NCBI GenBank assembly: GCA_963677755.1
Contig: OY782506.1
Location: 744,001-808,000, forward strand
Origin: JAIOSF01 sp963677755
GTDB taxonomy: Bacteria; Campylobacterota; Campylobacteria; Campylobacterales; Arcobacteraceae
Direction: 5' to 3'
Length of the DNA: 64,000 nucleotides
Within the stretch, counting starts at the first letter, position 1. Every line of letters starts with the position of its first letter. Below are positions 1 through 8,014 of this stretch, piece after piece. The notes beneath the pieces were generated by a model. The model searched no databases. It was not told the origin of the DNA and was given only the letters and a program-made list of their open reading frames with translations. The position numbers and the translations under genes are program-made.

Positions 1-63
1 TTGAAAATTATGATTAAGTTTTTTGAATAATCTTTGATTTATTTAAAGAGTTTAGACAAGGTG

Positions 64-1200
64 CTATTTATCAAAAATAACCAATTTCCTCCCAAAAGGT
101 ATTTTGTTTTTATTTTGAGACAATGCCCATATCACCTCATAAGCAGGTGGGATTCTTGGAAAAATCCCCTCCCCATCTGTAAAGTATAAGAGCATAGAAC
201 TCATAGGGATATTTGCATCTATATACTCAAAAGTAGGGCGGTAGTCAGTTCCCCCTCCACCTTTAAGTGGAAAGTCCATCTCCTCCCCACCTATAAAACT
301 ATGATGGGAGTGTACTTTTGCATCTGCAACAAGTAGTTCAATAGAAACAGCTGGAAAGTTTTGCATAATATCTTTAAATTCCCCTATAAAAGCCCCTAAA
401 ATATCTTCACGAATTGACCCAGAGGTATCTATGGCAACTATGAGGCTTAGTGTATCGCTAGTTAAACTTGGTAAGGCTACACCTCTATATATATGTTTTT
501 TGTTTGGTGGCATAAAAGCGTAGTTGTTTCTCATATGTCGGTTTATAGCGTTGTACAGCTCAAACTTCCAGTCTATATCGTTTGCTTTTATTTTTTTTGC
601 AAATCTTTCTAGTCCAAGGGGAGTTGTGCTATTTTTATTTCCAACCTCTTTTGCTAGTGATGCTGCATAATCCCACTCATCTTCCTCTTTCTCATCCATC
701 TTTTCAAAGTTTTTAAAGATGGAACTATCGCCACCTTTCTCTTTTATAAAACTTTCTAGGTTTTGTGCATCATCATAACTACTTGCGCCACTTTGTTCAG
801 CAAACTCAACTTTTAATATCTCATATATCTCTTCTGAGTACATATTTTTGTACTCTTTGTTGTAGTTTGCACCTTTTGGGATTTTGAGCTTATTTTTTGC
901 TAACATATTGTTGATAGCATAGTCAGTTGCTAGTTGCCACAATACACCTTTTCGGTTTAGCTTTCTTTGATTGTGTGCTAAGATATGGTGCATAACACAG
1001 TTTGTAAGGATAAAAAAAAGCTCATCCATATCTAAAGATTCTATATAAGTTGGATTGTAGATAAATCTTTTTCCATTACTTGCAAAATAGTCTATTTGTA
1101 GGTTTTCCTCATGTTTAAGTCTATTTGCCAACATCCCAAAGTAGGGGTGTTTGGATATGAGTTGACTTTTTGCTTTGGTTAGAAGTGTGCTAGCATCCAT
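64..1200 (-). CDS. VWA-like domain / putative metallopeptidase-like protein (DUF2201 type)
   Basis: This 378-residue soluble protein has the architecture of DUF2201 proteins. The N-terminal half is a peptidase-like helical domain with a His cluster (HHILAH, residues 71-76). The C-terminal half is a von Willebrand A fold with the metal-site motif DTSGS near residue 258 and a GGGTDY segment. A canonical HExxH is not present, so catalysis is doubtful. Its ATG shares one base with the stop codon of the upstream MoxR-type ATPase (TAATG), so the two are translationally coupled. Such ATPase-VWA pairs usually act as chaperone-like maturation factors for another protein complex; the client here is unknown. 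Family call is confident, role is inference. Confidence 0.8.
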   Translation of the reverse strand: MDASTLLTKAKSQLISKHPYFGMLANRLKHEENLQIDYFASNGKRFIYNPTYIESLDMDELFFILTNCVMHHILAHNQRKLNRKGVLWQLATDYAINNMLAKNKLKIPKGANYNKEYKNMYSEEIYEILKVEFAEQSGASSYDDAQNLESFIKEKGGDSSIFKNFEKMDEKEEDEWDYAASLAKEVGNKNSTTPLGLERFAKKIKANDIDWKFELYNAINRHMRNNYAFMPPNKKHIYRGVALPSLTSDTLSLIVAIDTSGSIREDILGAFIGEFKDIMQNFPAVSIELLVADAKVHSHHSFIGGEEMDFPLKGGGGTDYRPTFEYIDANIPMSSMLLYFTDGEGIFPRIPPAYEVIWALSQNKNKIPFGRKLVIFDK

Positions 1201-2201
1201 TAGTGAAGTAGATTATTAAACTTTCTAGCCCATAGTGGCCAACTTTTTATATAATCAAGTGCTATATCTCTTCCTCTTAGATCTTGTACAATCATCACTG
1301 CAAATTCCCCTGGAAGATTAAGTGTATATCTTAAAAGATTGTCAAGTTGGGCTGCCCGTGTCTCCTCATCTATTTTCATAGTAAGTGAAGTACAAAGTAT
1401 ATGTAGTGCTGAGGTTTCATTTGGTACATCTGCACAGCTACCATCTAAGATTTTGTCAATATCTGGTAGATTTGATGCAACACTTCTAAACCCTAAAAAT
1501 GAAGCAGCAAGTTCTTGACCTATAGCACCACTTACCATATCAAGAAGTAGATCATCATCAGGAACTGAAGCTAGTATCTCATTTACATACTCCCAAGTTC
1601 TAGGGGTTGCAAAAGCTTTTGAGTCATTTTGAGTATTAAATGCAAAAAGAGCATCAGGTCTATATGAAGTAAAAGCGATAATAGTAGCATTAATTTCTGT
1701 AGTTTTCGCCCAAGTTTGCCAAACTTCTAAATCAACCTCCATATCAAGGTGAACAAATCTATTTGCCAAAGGTGAAGCCATACGAAATACAACCCCTCTA
1801 TCACTCTCGCGATTTCCAGCAGCAACAATAGCCCAACCATCAGGAAGTGTATATTCACCTATTTTTCTATCTAGGATGAGCTGATAAGCACTAGCTTGTA
1901 CCATAGGAGCTGCTGTATTTAACTCATCTAAAAATAAAATCCCCTCTTTTACACTTCCATCTGGTAAAAATGAAGCTTTCGCCCAAACTGCACTATTATC
2001 TTTACTATCAAAAAATGGTATCCCTCTTAAATCTGTAGGGTCAAGTAGTGAAAGTCGTAAATCAATAAAACCTATATCTCTATCTTTGGCAATTTGAGAA
2101 ACAATAGAAGACTTCCCAATCCCTGGAGGTCCCCATAAAAATACTGGTACTTTTCTTTTTGTTAAGTGGTCTATTGATCTTTTTGCACGACTAGGGTTCA
2201 T
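1200..2201 (-). CDS. MoxR-type AAA+ ATPase
   Basis: This is a single-domain AAA+ ATPase of 333 residues. It has Walker A GPPGIGKSS (about residues 24-32), Walker B ILFLDELN (88-95) and a sensor segment containing AAGNRESD, as in the MoxR/CbbQ group. I chose the ATG at 2201 because a strong AAGGAG lies just upstream; an in-frame TTG at 2234 has no such site. It is the first gene of a two-gene operon with the VWA protein downstream, the usual partner of MoxR ATPases in assembling or activating metal-cofactor enzymes. The client cannot be named from this window. Confidence 0.85.
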   Translation of the reverse strand: MNPSRAKRSIDHLTKRKVPVFLWGPPGIGKSSIVSQIAKDRDIGFIDLRLSLLDPTDLRGIPFFDSKDNSAVWAKASFLPDGSVKEGILFLDELNTAAPMVQASAYQLILDRKIGEYTLPDGWAIVAAGNRESDRGVVFRMASPLANRFVHLDMEVDLEVWQTWAKTTEINATIIAFTSYRPDALFAFNTQNDSKAFATPRTWEYVNEILASVPDDDLLLDMVSGAIGQELAASFLGFRSVASNLPDIDKILDGSCADVPNETSALHILCTSLTMKIDEETRAAQLDNLLRYTLNLPGEFAVMIVQDLRGRDIALDYIKSWPLWARKFNNLLH

Positions 2202-2304
2202 ATATCTTCTCCTTGGTTTGTAAGGCTTATGCAAGAAGTATGCCTAAGTGTTATTAGAAGTTAGTTATAATCAAATAAAAAATAAAATAGTGTAAAGAGT
2301 AAAA

Positions 2305-2760
2305 ATGAAAGTTAAATATATAAAAAAACTGATGATATCAGGGATAAGTGTAACAACAAACAATAAAAATGAGATGAACGAAGAGACACAAAAGATAGCA
2401 TCACTTTGGGAGCAATATGACAAAGAGAATATCTATACAAAAACATTCAACAAAGCAAATGATTCTAGCTTTTATGGTGTATATTCTAACTATGTAACTG
2501 ATTTAAATGGTGATTATGATTTAACTGTTGGAGTTGAAGTAACTAAGCCCAAAAATGCAATAGTTATAGAAGATGAAAGATATTTAGTATTTACAAAACA
2601 AGGTGAGTTGCCAGAGGTTGCTTTTGAATTGTGGGAAGAGATATGGGACTATTTTGCAAATAATAGTGAATATGAGAGAAAATATACTATTGATTTTGAA
2701 AAATACTCAAAAGAAGATGAGGTAGAAATTTATATCGCAATCAATAAAAACTTAACTTAA
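2305..2760 (+). CDS. GyrI-like / effector-binding domain protein
   Basis: This 151-residue stand-alone domain resembles the AraC-type effector-binding (GyrI-like, SHV2) fold. It starts with a beta strand ending in SGISVTT, has a central YGVYSNY...GDYDLTVGVEV segment, and ends with a WEEIWDYF helix followed by a strand ending in VEIYIAI. No DNA-binding helix-turn-helix is attached, so it probably binds small ligands or inhibits a partner protein rather than regulating transcription directly. It is divergent from the MoxR gene, and the spacer between them holds both promoters. The ligand is unknown. Confidence 0.7.
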   Translation: MKVKYIKKLMISGISVTTNNKNEMNEETQKIASLWEQYDKENIYTKTFNKANDSSFYGVYSNYVTDLNGDYDLTVGVEVTKPKNAIVIEDERYLVFTKQGELPEVAFELWEEIWDYFANNSEYERKYTIDFEKYSKEDEVEIYIAINKNLT

Positions 2761-2803
2761 AACTCGATATGATAATTAAAGTTGATAATTTAAAGGAAAA
2801 AAA

Positions 2804-2983
2804 ATGAATATACAAGCAAATGGAATCATCGGTTTTTTAATATTGTTCCTTGATATCTGGGCAATTATTAAAACAGTTCAAAGTAATGTATCTGCATTAA
2901 AAAAGACAGTATGGATTTTGATTATCCTATTTTTACCAATATTGGGTTTAATCCTTTGGTATATTTTAGGACCAAAAAGTTAA
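2804..2983 (+). CDS. Small membrane protein, PLDc_N-like
   Basis: A 59-residue protein follows an AAGGA site (2793-2797). It has two hydrophobic segments, roughly residues 8-22 and 36-55, joined by a short KTVQSNVSALKK loop. It ends LGLILWYILGPKS, the pattern of the PLDc_N (phospholipase D nuclease N-terminal) family of tiny membrane proteins. There is no nuclease domain here, so it stands alone, as many members do. It is probably an inner-membrane protein of unknown role. Coding is supported by the start, ribosome site, hydrophobic pattern and family signature. Confidence 0.7.
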   Translation: MNIQANGIIGFLILFLDIWAIIKTVQSNVSALKKTVWILIILFLPILGLILWYILGPKS

Positions 2984-3055
2984 ATAATACAAGATTTTTA
3001 TCTCTATAGAAAATTTTATCATAAGCTTTTATCATATTAATATTTGGAGTTTAAA

Positions 3056-3400
3056 ATGATAGAAAAAGAACTAGACACATACTTACTTGCTAAAAAAGGT
3101 GCAACATTTGACTATCCCTTTGATGAGGTAGTTAGAGTGTATCGTATAGCAAATAAGATGTTTGCACTTATGATAGATGAAGACCCACTTTCTATAAACT
3201 TAAAATGCGACCCTCTTTATGCTCTTGAACTTCGTTCTATTTATGAGTCAATTAAAGCTGGGTATCATATGAATAAAAAACATTGGAATACTGTAAGTGT
3301 TGGTGGTGATGTGGATGATGAGCTTCTTAAAGAGCTAATTGATCACTCTTACGAGTTGGTTTATGAAAAGTTGAGTAAGAGGAGCAAATTGTTACTTTGA
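3056..3400 (+). CDS. MmcQ/YjbR family protein
   Basis: A 114-residue protein with the YjbR/CyaY-like fold pattern: TFDYPFDEVVRVYRIANKMFALM near the N-terminus, then SINLKCDPLYALELR and KKHWNTVSVGG. These are the conserved segments of MmcQ/YjbR proteins, whose function is not well defined but whose fold has been proposed to bind DNA or nucleic acid. I start at ATG 3056, which follows GGAG; the in-frame TTG at 3044 overlaps that ribosome-binding site and is unlikely. Confidence 0.85.
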   Translation: MIEKELDTYLLAKKGATFDYPFDEVVRVYRIANKMFALMIDEDPLSINLKCDPLYALELRSIYESIKAGYHMNKKHWNTVSVGGDVDDELLKELIDHSYELVYEKLSKRSKLLL

Positions 3401-3456
3401 TAAAATATAAATATATAAATGAGTATTAAATTAACAAGAATAGTGGAAAATAGAAT

Positions 3457-3924
3457 ATGACAGCATGTATAAAGATGCTAAAAAAAGCAAAAGTAACTTA
3501 CAATATACACCAATATCTACATGATAATACATGTGAATCTTACGGAGAAGAAGCTGCTTTAAAGTTAGGCGTTGTACAAGAAAGAGTTTTTAAAACTTTA
3601 GTTGTACAAAGTGAAGATGCTCTTTTTGTTGGTGTTGTACCAGTATCTTCAAAACTTAGTTTAAAGGGACTTGCAAAAGTACTTGGTGTAAAAAAAGTAG
3701 TGATGGCAGATGCAAAAGATGTGGAGAAGTCTACAGGATATGTATTGGGTGGAGTAAGTCCCTTTGGGCAAAAAAAGTGTTTGGTAACTATTGTAGATAA
3801 AAGTGCATTAAATTATGATATGATTTTTGTAAGTGCAGGCAAACGAGGTTTAGATGTAGAAATAAACCCACAAGTATTTCCAAAGTTACTATCTTCTAAA
3901 TTTGAAGAGATTGCAAATAGTTGA
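3457..3924 (+). CDS. ybaK: Cys-tRNA(Pro)/Cys-tRNA(Cys) deacylase YbaK
   Basis: This 155-residue protein is a full-length YbaK/EbsC-family trans-editing enzyme. It hydrolyses Cys mischarged on tRNA(Pro) in the cytoplasm. Visible signatures are YLHDNTCESYGEEAA, the catalytic-lysine region RVFKTLVV, and GGVSPFGQKK near residue 105, all standard for YbaK. It lies convergent to nagZ, with only about 20 bases between stop codons. Family assignment is firm; the exact tRNA preference is inferred from the family. Confidence 0.9.
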   Translation: MTACIKMLKKAKVTYNIHQYLHDNTCESYGEEAALKLGVVQERVFKTLVVQSEDALFVGVVPVSSKLSLKGLAKVLGVKKVVMADAKDVEKSTGYVLGGVSPFGQKKCLVTIVDKSALNYDMIFVSAGKRGLDVEINPQVFPKLLSSKFEEIANS

Positions 3925-3945
3925 CTTTGGAACACCCTTAACTTA

Positions 3946-5049
3946 TTAAAAGTCTCTTTTTAACTTCTTTATTCTTTGATTTGATTCAATAATTCTTTCA
4001 TAATTTATTGAGCCATTTTGAACTTGTGAATAGATGAGATCAATAAGTTGGTCGATATTTTGAGTTGCTAGCTGATTTCCAAAAAGAAGTATATCTACAC
4101 CTGCATTTATCACAAGAGTGACTGTATCTTTTAGGCTATAGTGTTCAGATATAGCTTTCATTTGTAAATCATCACTTACAATAACCCCTTGAAAACCTAA
4201 CTCTTTTCTTAAAAGATTGGTATTAACTTGATAGGACAGAGTAGCTGGGTAATTTGGGTCTAAATGTTTATTAAACACATGTGCTGTCATAATCATTTTT
4301 GCTTTATCGTTTTTTATGAGGTTTTTGTATGGTTCTAGTTCTATTTTATTCCAAGTATCTGTAACATCTACAAACCCTTTATGTGAATCATCTTTTGATG
4401 AACCATGTCCTGGAAAATGTTTCAGAACGCTTAGGATATTTTTTGATTCAAGTGCATCTATAAAAACAGTTGCGTAGTTTGTTACTTTTTGTGGAGTTTC
4501 CCCATATGAACGTTCTAAACCCTCTATCACATAGTTGTTTTTATTGACACTCAAATCAACAACTGGAGCAAAGTTACAGTTTATACCATTTTGATATAAC
4601 ATCTTTGATAGAGTTGTATAAATTTGTTTTGCTTGAGTTAAACTTTTTTTTGATATCTCTTTTGCACTTTGTGTTGAAGGAAATCCATAACTGTTTTTGA
4701 GTCTTTGAACTTTTCCACCCTCTTGGTCTATCGAGATGATAAGTTTGTTTTTTGAATACTCTTGAAGCTTTGAAGTTAAAAGTTGTAGTTGTTTTGGTGA
4801 GTCTATATTTTTTACTTTTGATCTATCTTTATAAAATCTATCAAAAAGTATCACTCCTCCTATATTATATTTTTCTATATATTTTGTAATTGGGCTATTT
4901 TCATTGATAACACTCTGGTCAAATCCAATAATAAGCATTTGACCAATCATCTGTTTGAGTTTATGATCACTTACTTTTGTAGTTTCAGTTGCATAGAGAT
5001 TTAAACTTATTGCGATTAACAGAGTTAGTATTATTTTATTTTGTATCAA
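3946..5049 (-). CDS. nagZ: Glycoside hydrolase family 3 beta-N-acetylhexosaminidase, exported
   Basis: A 367-residue GH3 enzyme that removes N-acetylglucosamine from muropeptides or glycans. It shows IIGFDQS, ISIDQEGGKVQRL, the GH3 loop KHFPGHGSSKDDSH with its catalytic His/Asp, and the nucleophile region VIVSDDLQMKAI. An N-terminal hydrophobic signal (about residues 5-20) suggests export, unlike cytoplasmic E. coli NagZ. The start is TTG at 5049, overlapping the upstream stop (TTGA) and preceded by GAGG seven bases away; the first in-frame ATG would delete the signal and part of the barrel. It is translationally coupled to the acetolactate decarboxylase gene. Confidence 0.85.
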   Translation of the reverse strand: MIQNKIILTLLIAISLNLYATETTKVSDHKLKQMIGQMLIIGFDQSVINENSPITKYIEKYNIGGVILFDRFYKDRSKVKNIDSPKQLQLLTSKLQEYSKNKLIISIDQEGGKVQRLKNSYGFPSTQSAKEISKKSLTQAKQIYTTLSKMLYQNGINCNFAPVVDLSVNKNNYVIEGLERSYGETPQKVTNYATVFIDALESKNILSVLKHFPGHGSSKDDSHKGFVDVTDTWNKIELEPYKNLIKNDKAKMIMTAHVFNKHLDPNYPATLSYQVNTNLLRKELGFQGVIVSDDLQMKAISEHYSLKDTVTLVINAGVDILLFGNQLATQNIDQLIDLIYSQVQNGSINYERIIESNQRIKKLKRDF

Positions 5050-5819
5050 TTTTTGACCTCTTTCTCAACCTTATCAATATCTTTACTTCTTGATTCTAGT
5101 TTTCCCTCTTGAAACTTTTTTGTTTTTAAAAGAGAAATATCTATATCATGTAATACATCAAGATATATTATGGCATTACTTAATGATACTTTTAAAACAT
5201 GACCACCAAATTTTTTATCTTCACTCAAAAAATGAAAATGATACCCTGGTACATTAAATTTTCCAAAATATTCTGGAAGATAATACCCTATAAGTACCCC
5301 TTGTATATTTTTGGCTTCAAAGAAATTCTGTGTTTCTATTATATGTTTTGCAAGGGGAGGGTAAGGTTTAGAAGCTTTTGGTGCACTTCGTGTTTTTACA
5401 TATTCAAAAGTCCCTTCAATCTTAAATCCACAAGGGTAGTTTTTACATTGTTCAAAATTATTGAGTAGAGTTTTTAACTCATTGTATGAGTGTATATTCT
5501 TAATCTTTTTTGTTATATCAGTTTTGAAAAAATGTACTGAAGCAAAAGGGACGCCTGTTTTATCATCTGCTTTTATCACTTTTCCTGTAGATTTTACTTG
5601 ATAAATGGTATCACCATCAACAACCATCTCTCCATCTATACCATCAAAAGTTCCAAGTCCAAAATCCCCATTTTTTTGAAGTTCAGCAACAGTTTTATCC
5701 CCTTCATAATAGCCTGATAAAAGTGCATCAATAGTTGATATTTGATAAAGCTTTTCTCCACTATTTGACGCATAGAGAAAAGTAGAGATAAAAATAGATA
5801 TAAATAAAATCTTTTTCAT
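5046..5819 (-). CDS. budA: Alpha-acetolactate decarboxylase, exported
   Basis: This 257-residue protein belongs to the BudA/AlsD family, which converts 2-acetolactate to acetoin. Family signatures are YQISTIDALLSGYYEGD, GDFGLGTFDGIDGEM, VPFASVHFF and the metal-binding YHFHFLSEDKKFGGH, whose histidines bind zinc. Residues 1-17 form a signal peptide, so the enzyme probably acts in the periplasm, which is unusual because most characterised proteobacterial BudA proteins are cytoplasmic. No acetolactate synthase (budB) is nearby. It overlaps nagZ downstream by four bases. Confidence 0.88.
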   Translation of the reverse strand: MKKILFISIFISTFLYASNSGEKLYQISTIDALLSGYYEGDKTVAELQKNGDFGLGTFDGIDGEMVVDGDTIYQVKSTGKVIKADDKTGVPFASVHFFKTDITKKIKNIHSYNELKTLLNNFEQCKNYPCGFKIEGTFEYVKTRSAPKASKPYPPLAKHIIETQNFFEAKNIQGVLIGYYLPEYFGKFNVPGYHFHFLSEDKKFGGHVLKVSLSNAIIYLDVLHDIDISLLKTKKFQEGKLESRSKDIDKVEKEVKN

Positions 5820-5851
5820 AAGGGAAACCTTTTAGTTATTTTGATTATTGT

Positions 5852-6223
5852 TTAAGAGCAGATAGAAGTATCACACTTATCCTCATCTGTGATCTTACCG
5901 TGCGCTGAAGTGTATGAGATACCCCATCTATACATAGCTTCTAGTACGGGTTGTAGCTCTTTACCTATAGTTGTGAGTGAATATACAACTTTAGGTGGAA
6001 CTTCTGCAAAGACTTCTCTATGGATAATATTTTTTTCCTCTAACTCTTTTAATTTTACTGTTAATGTTTTTTGAGTAATTTCACTTACAATTTCATGCAA
6101 CTCTTTAAACCTTTTATCACCATCTAGTAGATGCCATATAATTGCTAACTTCCATCTATCGTTGAATACATCGAGTGTAATTGCTACAGAACACTTATAT
6201 TCTTTGTCATTTATATAATACAT
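5852..6223 (-). CDS. HxlR-family transcriptional regulator
   Basis: A 123-residue winged-helix regulator. The core shows KCSVAITLDVFNDRWKLAIIWHLLDGDKRFKELH and ITQKTLTVKLKELEEKNIIHREVF, typical of HxlR/YodB proteins. Several cysteines (one near residue 10 and two close to the C-terminus, DKCDTSICS) could sense thiol-reactive compounds, as the N-terminal Cys of YodB does. I start at 6223, preceded by AAGGA; the longer reading from 6271 has no ribosome site. It is divergent from the quinone/aldehyde detoxification operon and probably controls it. Confidence 0.88.
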   Translation of the reverse strand: MYYINDKEYKCSVAITLDVFNDRWKLAIIWHLLDGDKRFKELHEIVSEITQKTLTVKLKELEEKNIIHREVFAEVPPKVVYSLTTIGKELQPVLEAMYRWGISYTSAHGKITDEDKCDTSICS

Positions 6224-6244
6224 TATTAAATCCTTTAAAACTGT

Positions 6245-6250
6245 ATTATA
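6245..6250 (-). promoter_or_regulatory. Predicted -10 box of the hxlR-type gene
   Basis: On the minus strand this reads TATAAT, about 20 bases upstream of the chosen start. No clear -35 box is seen, which is common in this group. Confidence 0.5.
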
Positions 6251-6272
6251 ACATAAAGATGATAAAAGCACA

Positions 6273-6294
6273 TTACTTACCTAAAATAAAGTAA
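6273..6294. promoter_or_regulatory. Candidate HxlR operator
   Basis: An inverted repeat TTACTT-N10-AAGTAA sits in the divergent spacer between the HxlR-type gene and the mdaB-like operon. HxlR regulators bind spaced inverted repeats, so this is the obvious candidate site. It lies between the two predicted -10 boxes (6245-6250 minus, 6318-6323 plus). Confidence 0.5.
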
Positions 6295-6317
6295 GGGAAA
6301 ATTAAGTTAATAAGAAT

Positions 6318-6323
6318 TATAAT
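6318..6323 (+). promoter_or_regulatory. Predicted -10 box of the detoxification operon
   Basis: TATAAT lies 22 bases before the mdaB-like start codon, with an AAGGAG ribosome site in between. No convincing -35 element is visible. Confidence 0.45.
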
Positions 6324-6345
6324 TTCACAATACAAGGAGTTTATG

Positions 6346-6936
6346 ATGAAGAAAGTTTTGATTATTAACGGACATCAATATTATGAAAATATTGCAGAAG
6401 GTAAACTAACACAACACTATATTGATAAAGCAAATGAATTTATTACAAGCAATGGGTTTGAAGTGAAAAATACAGCAATAGATAAAGGATATGATGTCAA
6501 AGAGGAAGTTGCAAAATTCGATTGGGCAGATTATATTTTATTTCAATATCCTGTTTATTGGATGACAGTGCCGTGGATAACAAAAAAGTATATTGATGAG
6601 GTGTTCTCAGGTGGAGGTGGAACTGTTACTTATACAACTGATGGGAGAAGTAGAGATGATGCTTCAAAAAAATATGGTAGTGGAGGTTTAATGACTGAAA
6701 AAAAATATATGTTAAGTCTTACCTACAACTGTCCTACAAGTGAATTTAACAATAAAGATGGCTTTTTTGAAGGATTGAGCGTTGATGAAGCGAACTTTGC
6801 AGTACATAAAACATTTCAATTTTGTGGAGCAAAACAACTAGAAACTTATTCTGTACATGATATATTTAAAGGTGATTTAGATTTAGGACTAGAATTAGAA
6901 AAATTTGAAGATAAATTAAAGAAAAATTTTTTATAA
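6346..6936 (+). CDS. mdaB: MdaB-like NAD(P)H:quinone oxidoreductase
   Basis: A flavodoxin-fold quinone reductase of 196 residues, matching the MdaB/NQO2-like family. MKKVLIINGH is the FMN/FAD phosphate-binding start. FQYPVYWMTVPWITKKYIDEVF and the later LSLTYNCPTSEFNN plus HKTFQFCGAKQL are family-conserved. Two-electron reduction of quinones avoids semiquinone formation. I prefer the second of two adjacent ATGs (6346) because its spacing from AAGGAG is better; 6343 is possible. First gene of a five-gene operon divergent from an HxlR regulator. Confidence 0.88.
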   Translation: MKKVLIINGHQYYENIAEGKLTQHYIDKANEFITSNGFEVKNTAIDKGYDVKEEVAKFDWADYILFQYPVYWMTVPWITKKYIDEVFSGGGGTVTYTTDGRSRDDASKKYGSGGLMTEKKYMLSLTYNCPTSEFNNKDGFFEGLSVDEANFAVHKTFQFCGAKQLETYSVHDIFKGDLDLGLELEKFEDKLKKNFL

Positions 6937-6952
6937 AACAAAGGAGTTATGG

Positions 6953-7702
6953 ATGAATCAAGTTATAGAACAACTAAGTAATCGAAAATCTATTAGACAA
7001 TTTACCTCTGATAGTGTTACACAGCAAGATTTAGAACTTATTATTAAAACAGCACAAAGAGCACCAACCTCAATAAATGGACAACAAATATCTCTAGTTT
7101 ATACAAGAGATAAAAAGAAAATAGAAAAGATAGCAAAACTTTGTGGTGGACAACAACAGGTTGCAACAGCAGATGTGTTTATCACAATAGTAGTGGATTT
7201 TAATAGAACAACCTTTGCAGTTGAACAAGCTGGTGAAACTCATATGATAGATAAATCAGCAGAAGGTATTCTAGTAGGAGCTGTAGATGCTGGTATTATG
7301 CTAAATGCTATCCAAATAAGTGCTGAATCACTTGGATATGGAACAACGGCTATTGGTGCTATCCGAAATGAACCAGAAATTATGATTGAACTCTTAGGAC
7401 TACCACCTAAAACATTTCCAATTGTTGGTACTACTATAGGAGTCCCTACACAAGAAGCAAAAGAAGCTCCATTAAAACCAAGAGTTCCAATAGAAAGTTT
7501 CGTATTTGAAGATAAATATGATGATACAAAAGTAAAAGATGGTGTAATTAAATATGAAAAACAGATGAAAGAATATCGAGTTGTGCATAATATGGATTAT
7601 CTACAATCATATTGTGAGCAAACAGCATTTTATTACAAAAATATCTATTTTAGAAAAATTGCTGAAAATTACAAAAAACAAGGTTTTGAATTTAAAGATT
7701 AG
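6953..7702 (+). CDS. Nitroreductase-family NADPH oxidoreductase (NfsA/NfrA-like)
   Basis: This 249-residue FMN enzyme shows RKSIRQF at the N-terminus, the APTSINGQQ active-site segment, GILVGAVDAGIMLNAIQISAESLGYGTTAIGAIRN, and GVPTQEAKEAPLKPR. The last segment is typical of the longer NfsA/FRP-type nitroreductases. Such enzymes reduce nitroaromatics, quinones or flavins. It lies 16 bases after mdaB with its own GGAG ribosome site, so it is cotranscribed. A role in electrophile detoxification fits the neighbours. Confidence 0.88.
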   Translation: MNQVIEQLSNRKSIRQFTSDSVTQQDLELIIKTAQRAPTSINGQQISLVYTRDKKKIEKIAKLCGGQQQVATADVFITIVVDFNRTTFAVEQAGETHMIDKSAEGILVGAVDAGIMLNAIQISAESLGYGTTAIGAIRNEPEIMIELLGLPPKTFPIVGTTIGVPTQEAKEAPLKPRVPIESFVFEDKYDDTKVKDGVIKYEKQMKEYRVVHNMDYLQSYCEQTAFYYKNIYFRKIAENYKKQGFEFKD

Positions 7703-7712
7703 AAGGAGATAT

Positions 7713-8003
7713 ATGAAAAATATAGTAATAATTGCAACTCTTAAGATAAAAAAAGAGTTTAAAGATGAGGTGTATCATGAACTTGTAAAATTACATGAAG
7801 CTACTCATAAATATGATAAAGGGTGTATTCAATATGATTTACACAGAGATATAGATGATGAAAATAGTTTTACTTTTATAGAAACATGGGAAAATAAAGA
7901 GTTTTTATCAGCTCATGAGAAAAAAGAACATTTTCAGAATTTTGTTTCAAATATAGAAAAGAAAATAGATAGTTTAACTATCAATAAATTAATTAAACAA
8001 TAA
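7713..8003 (+). CDS. ABM-domain putative quinol monooxygenase (YgiN-like)
   Basis: A 96-residue single-domain protein of the antibiotic biosynthesis monooxygenase fold. It has IIATLKIKKEFKDEV, the central GCIQYDLHRDIDDENSFTFIETWENKE and a HFQNF segment. YgiN-type members act on quinols and often sit next to MdaB, as in E. coli. A very strong AGAAGGAGATAT precedes ATG 7713. The reading frame is open further upstream (to 7581) but that part only overlaps the nitroreductase gene and is not expected to be translated. Confidence 0.85.
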   Translation: MKNIVIIATLKIKKEFKDEVYHELVKLHEATHKYDKGCIQYDLHRDIDDENSFTFIETWENKEFLSAHEKKEHFQNFVSNIEKKIDSLTINKLIKQ

Positions 8004-8014
8004 GAAGGAAAACA

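Noticed and set aside
1..63. Coding end of another gene
   Set aside because: The stretch is AT-rich with stops in all frames and no motif; it is a short spacer.
2202..2234. Longer N-terminus of the MoxR-type ATPase
   Set aside because: It would start with TTG without a ribosome site; the ATG at 2201 has AAGGAG.
7581..7712. Extended N-terminus of the ABM protein
   Set aside because: It lies inside the nitroreductase gene; AGAAGGAGATAT marks ATG 7713.
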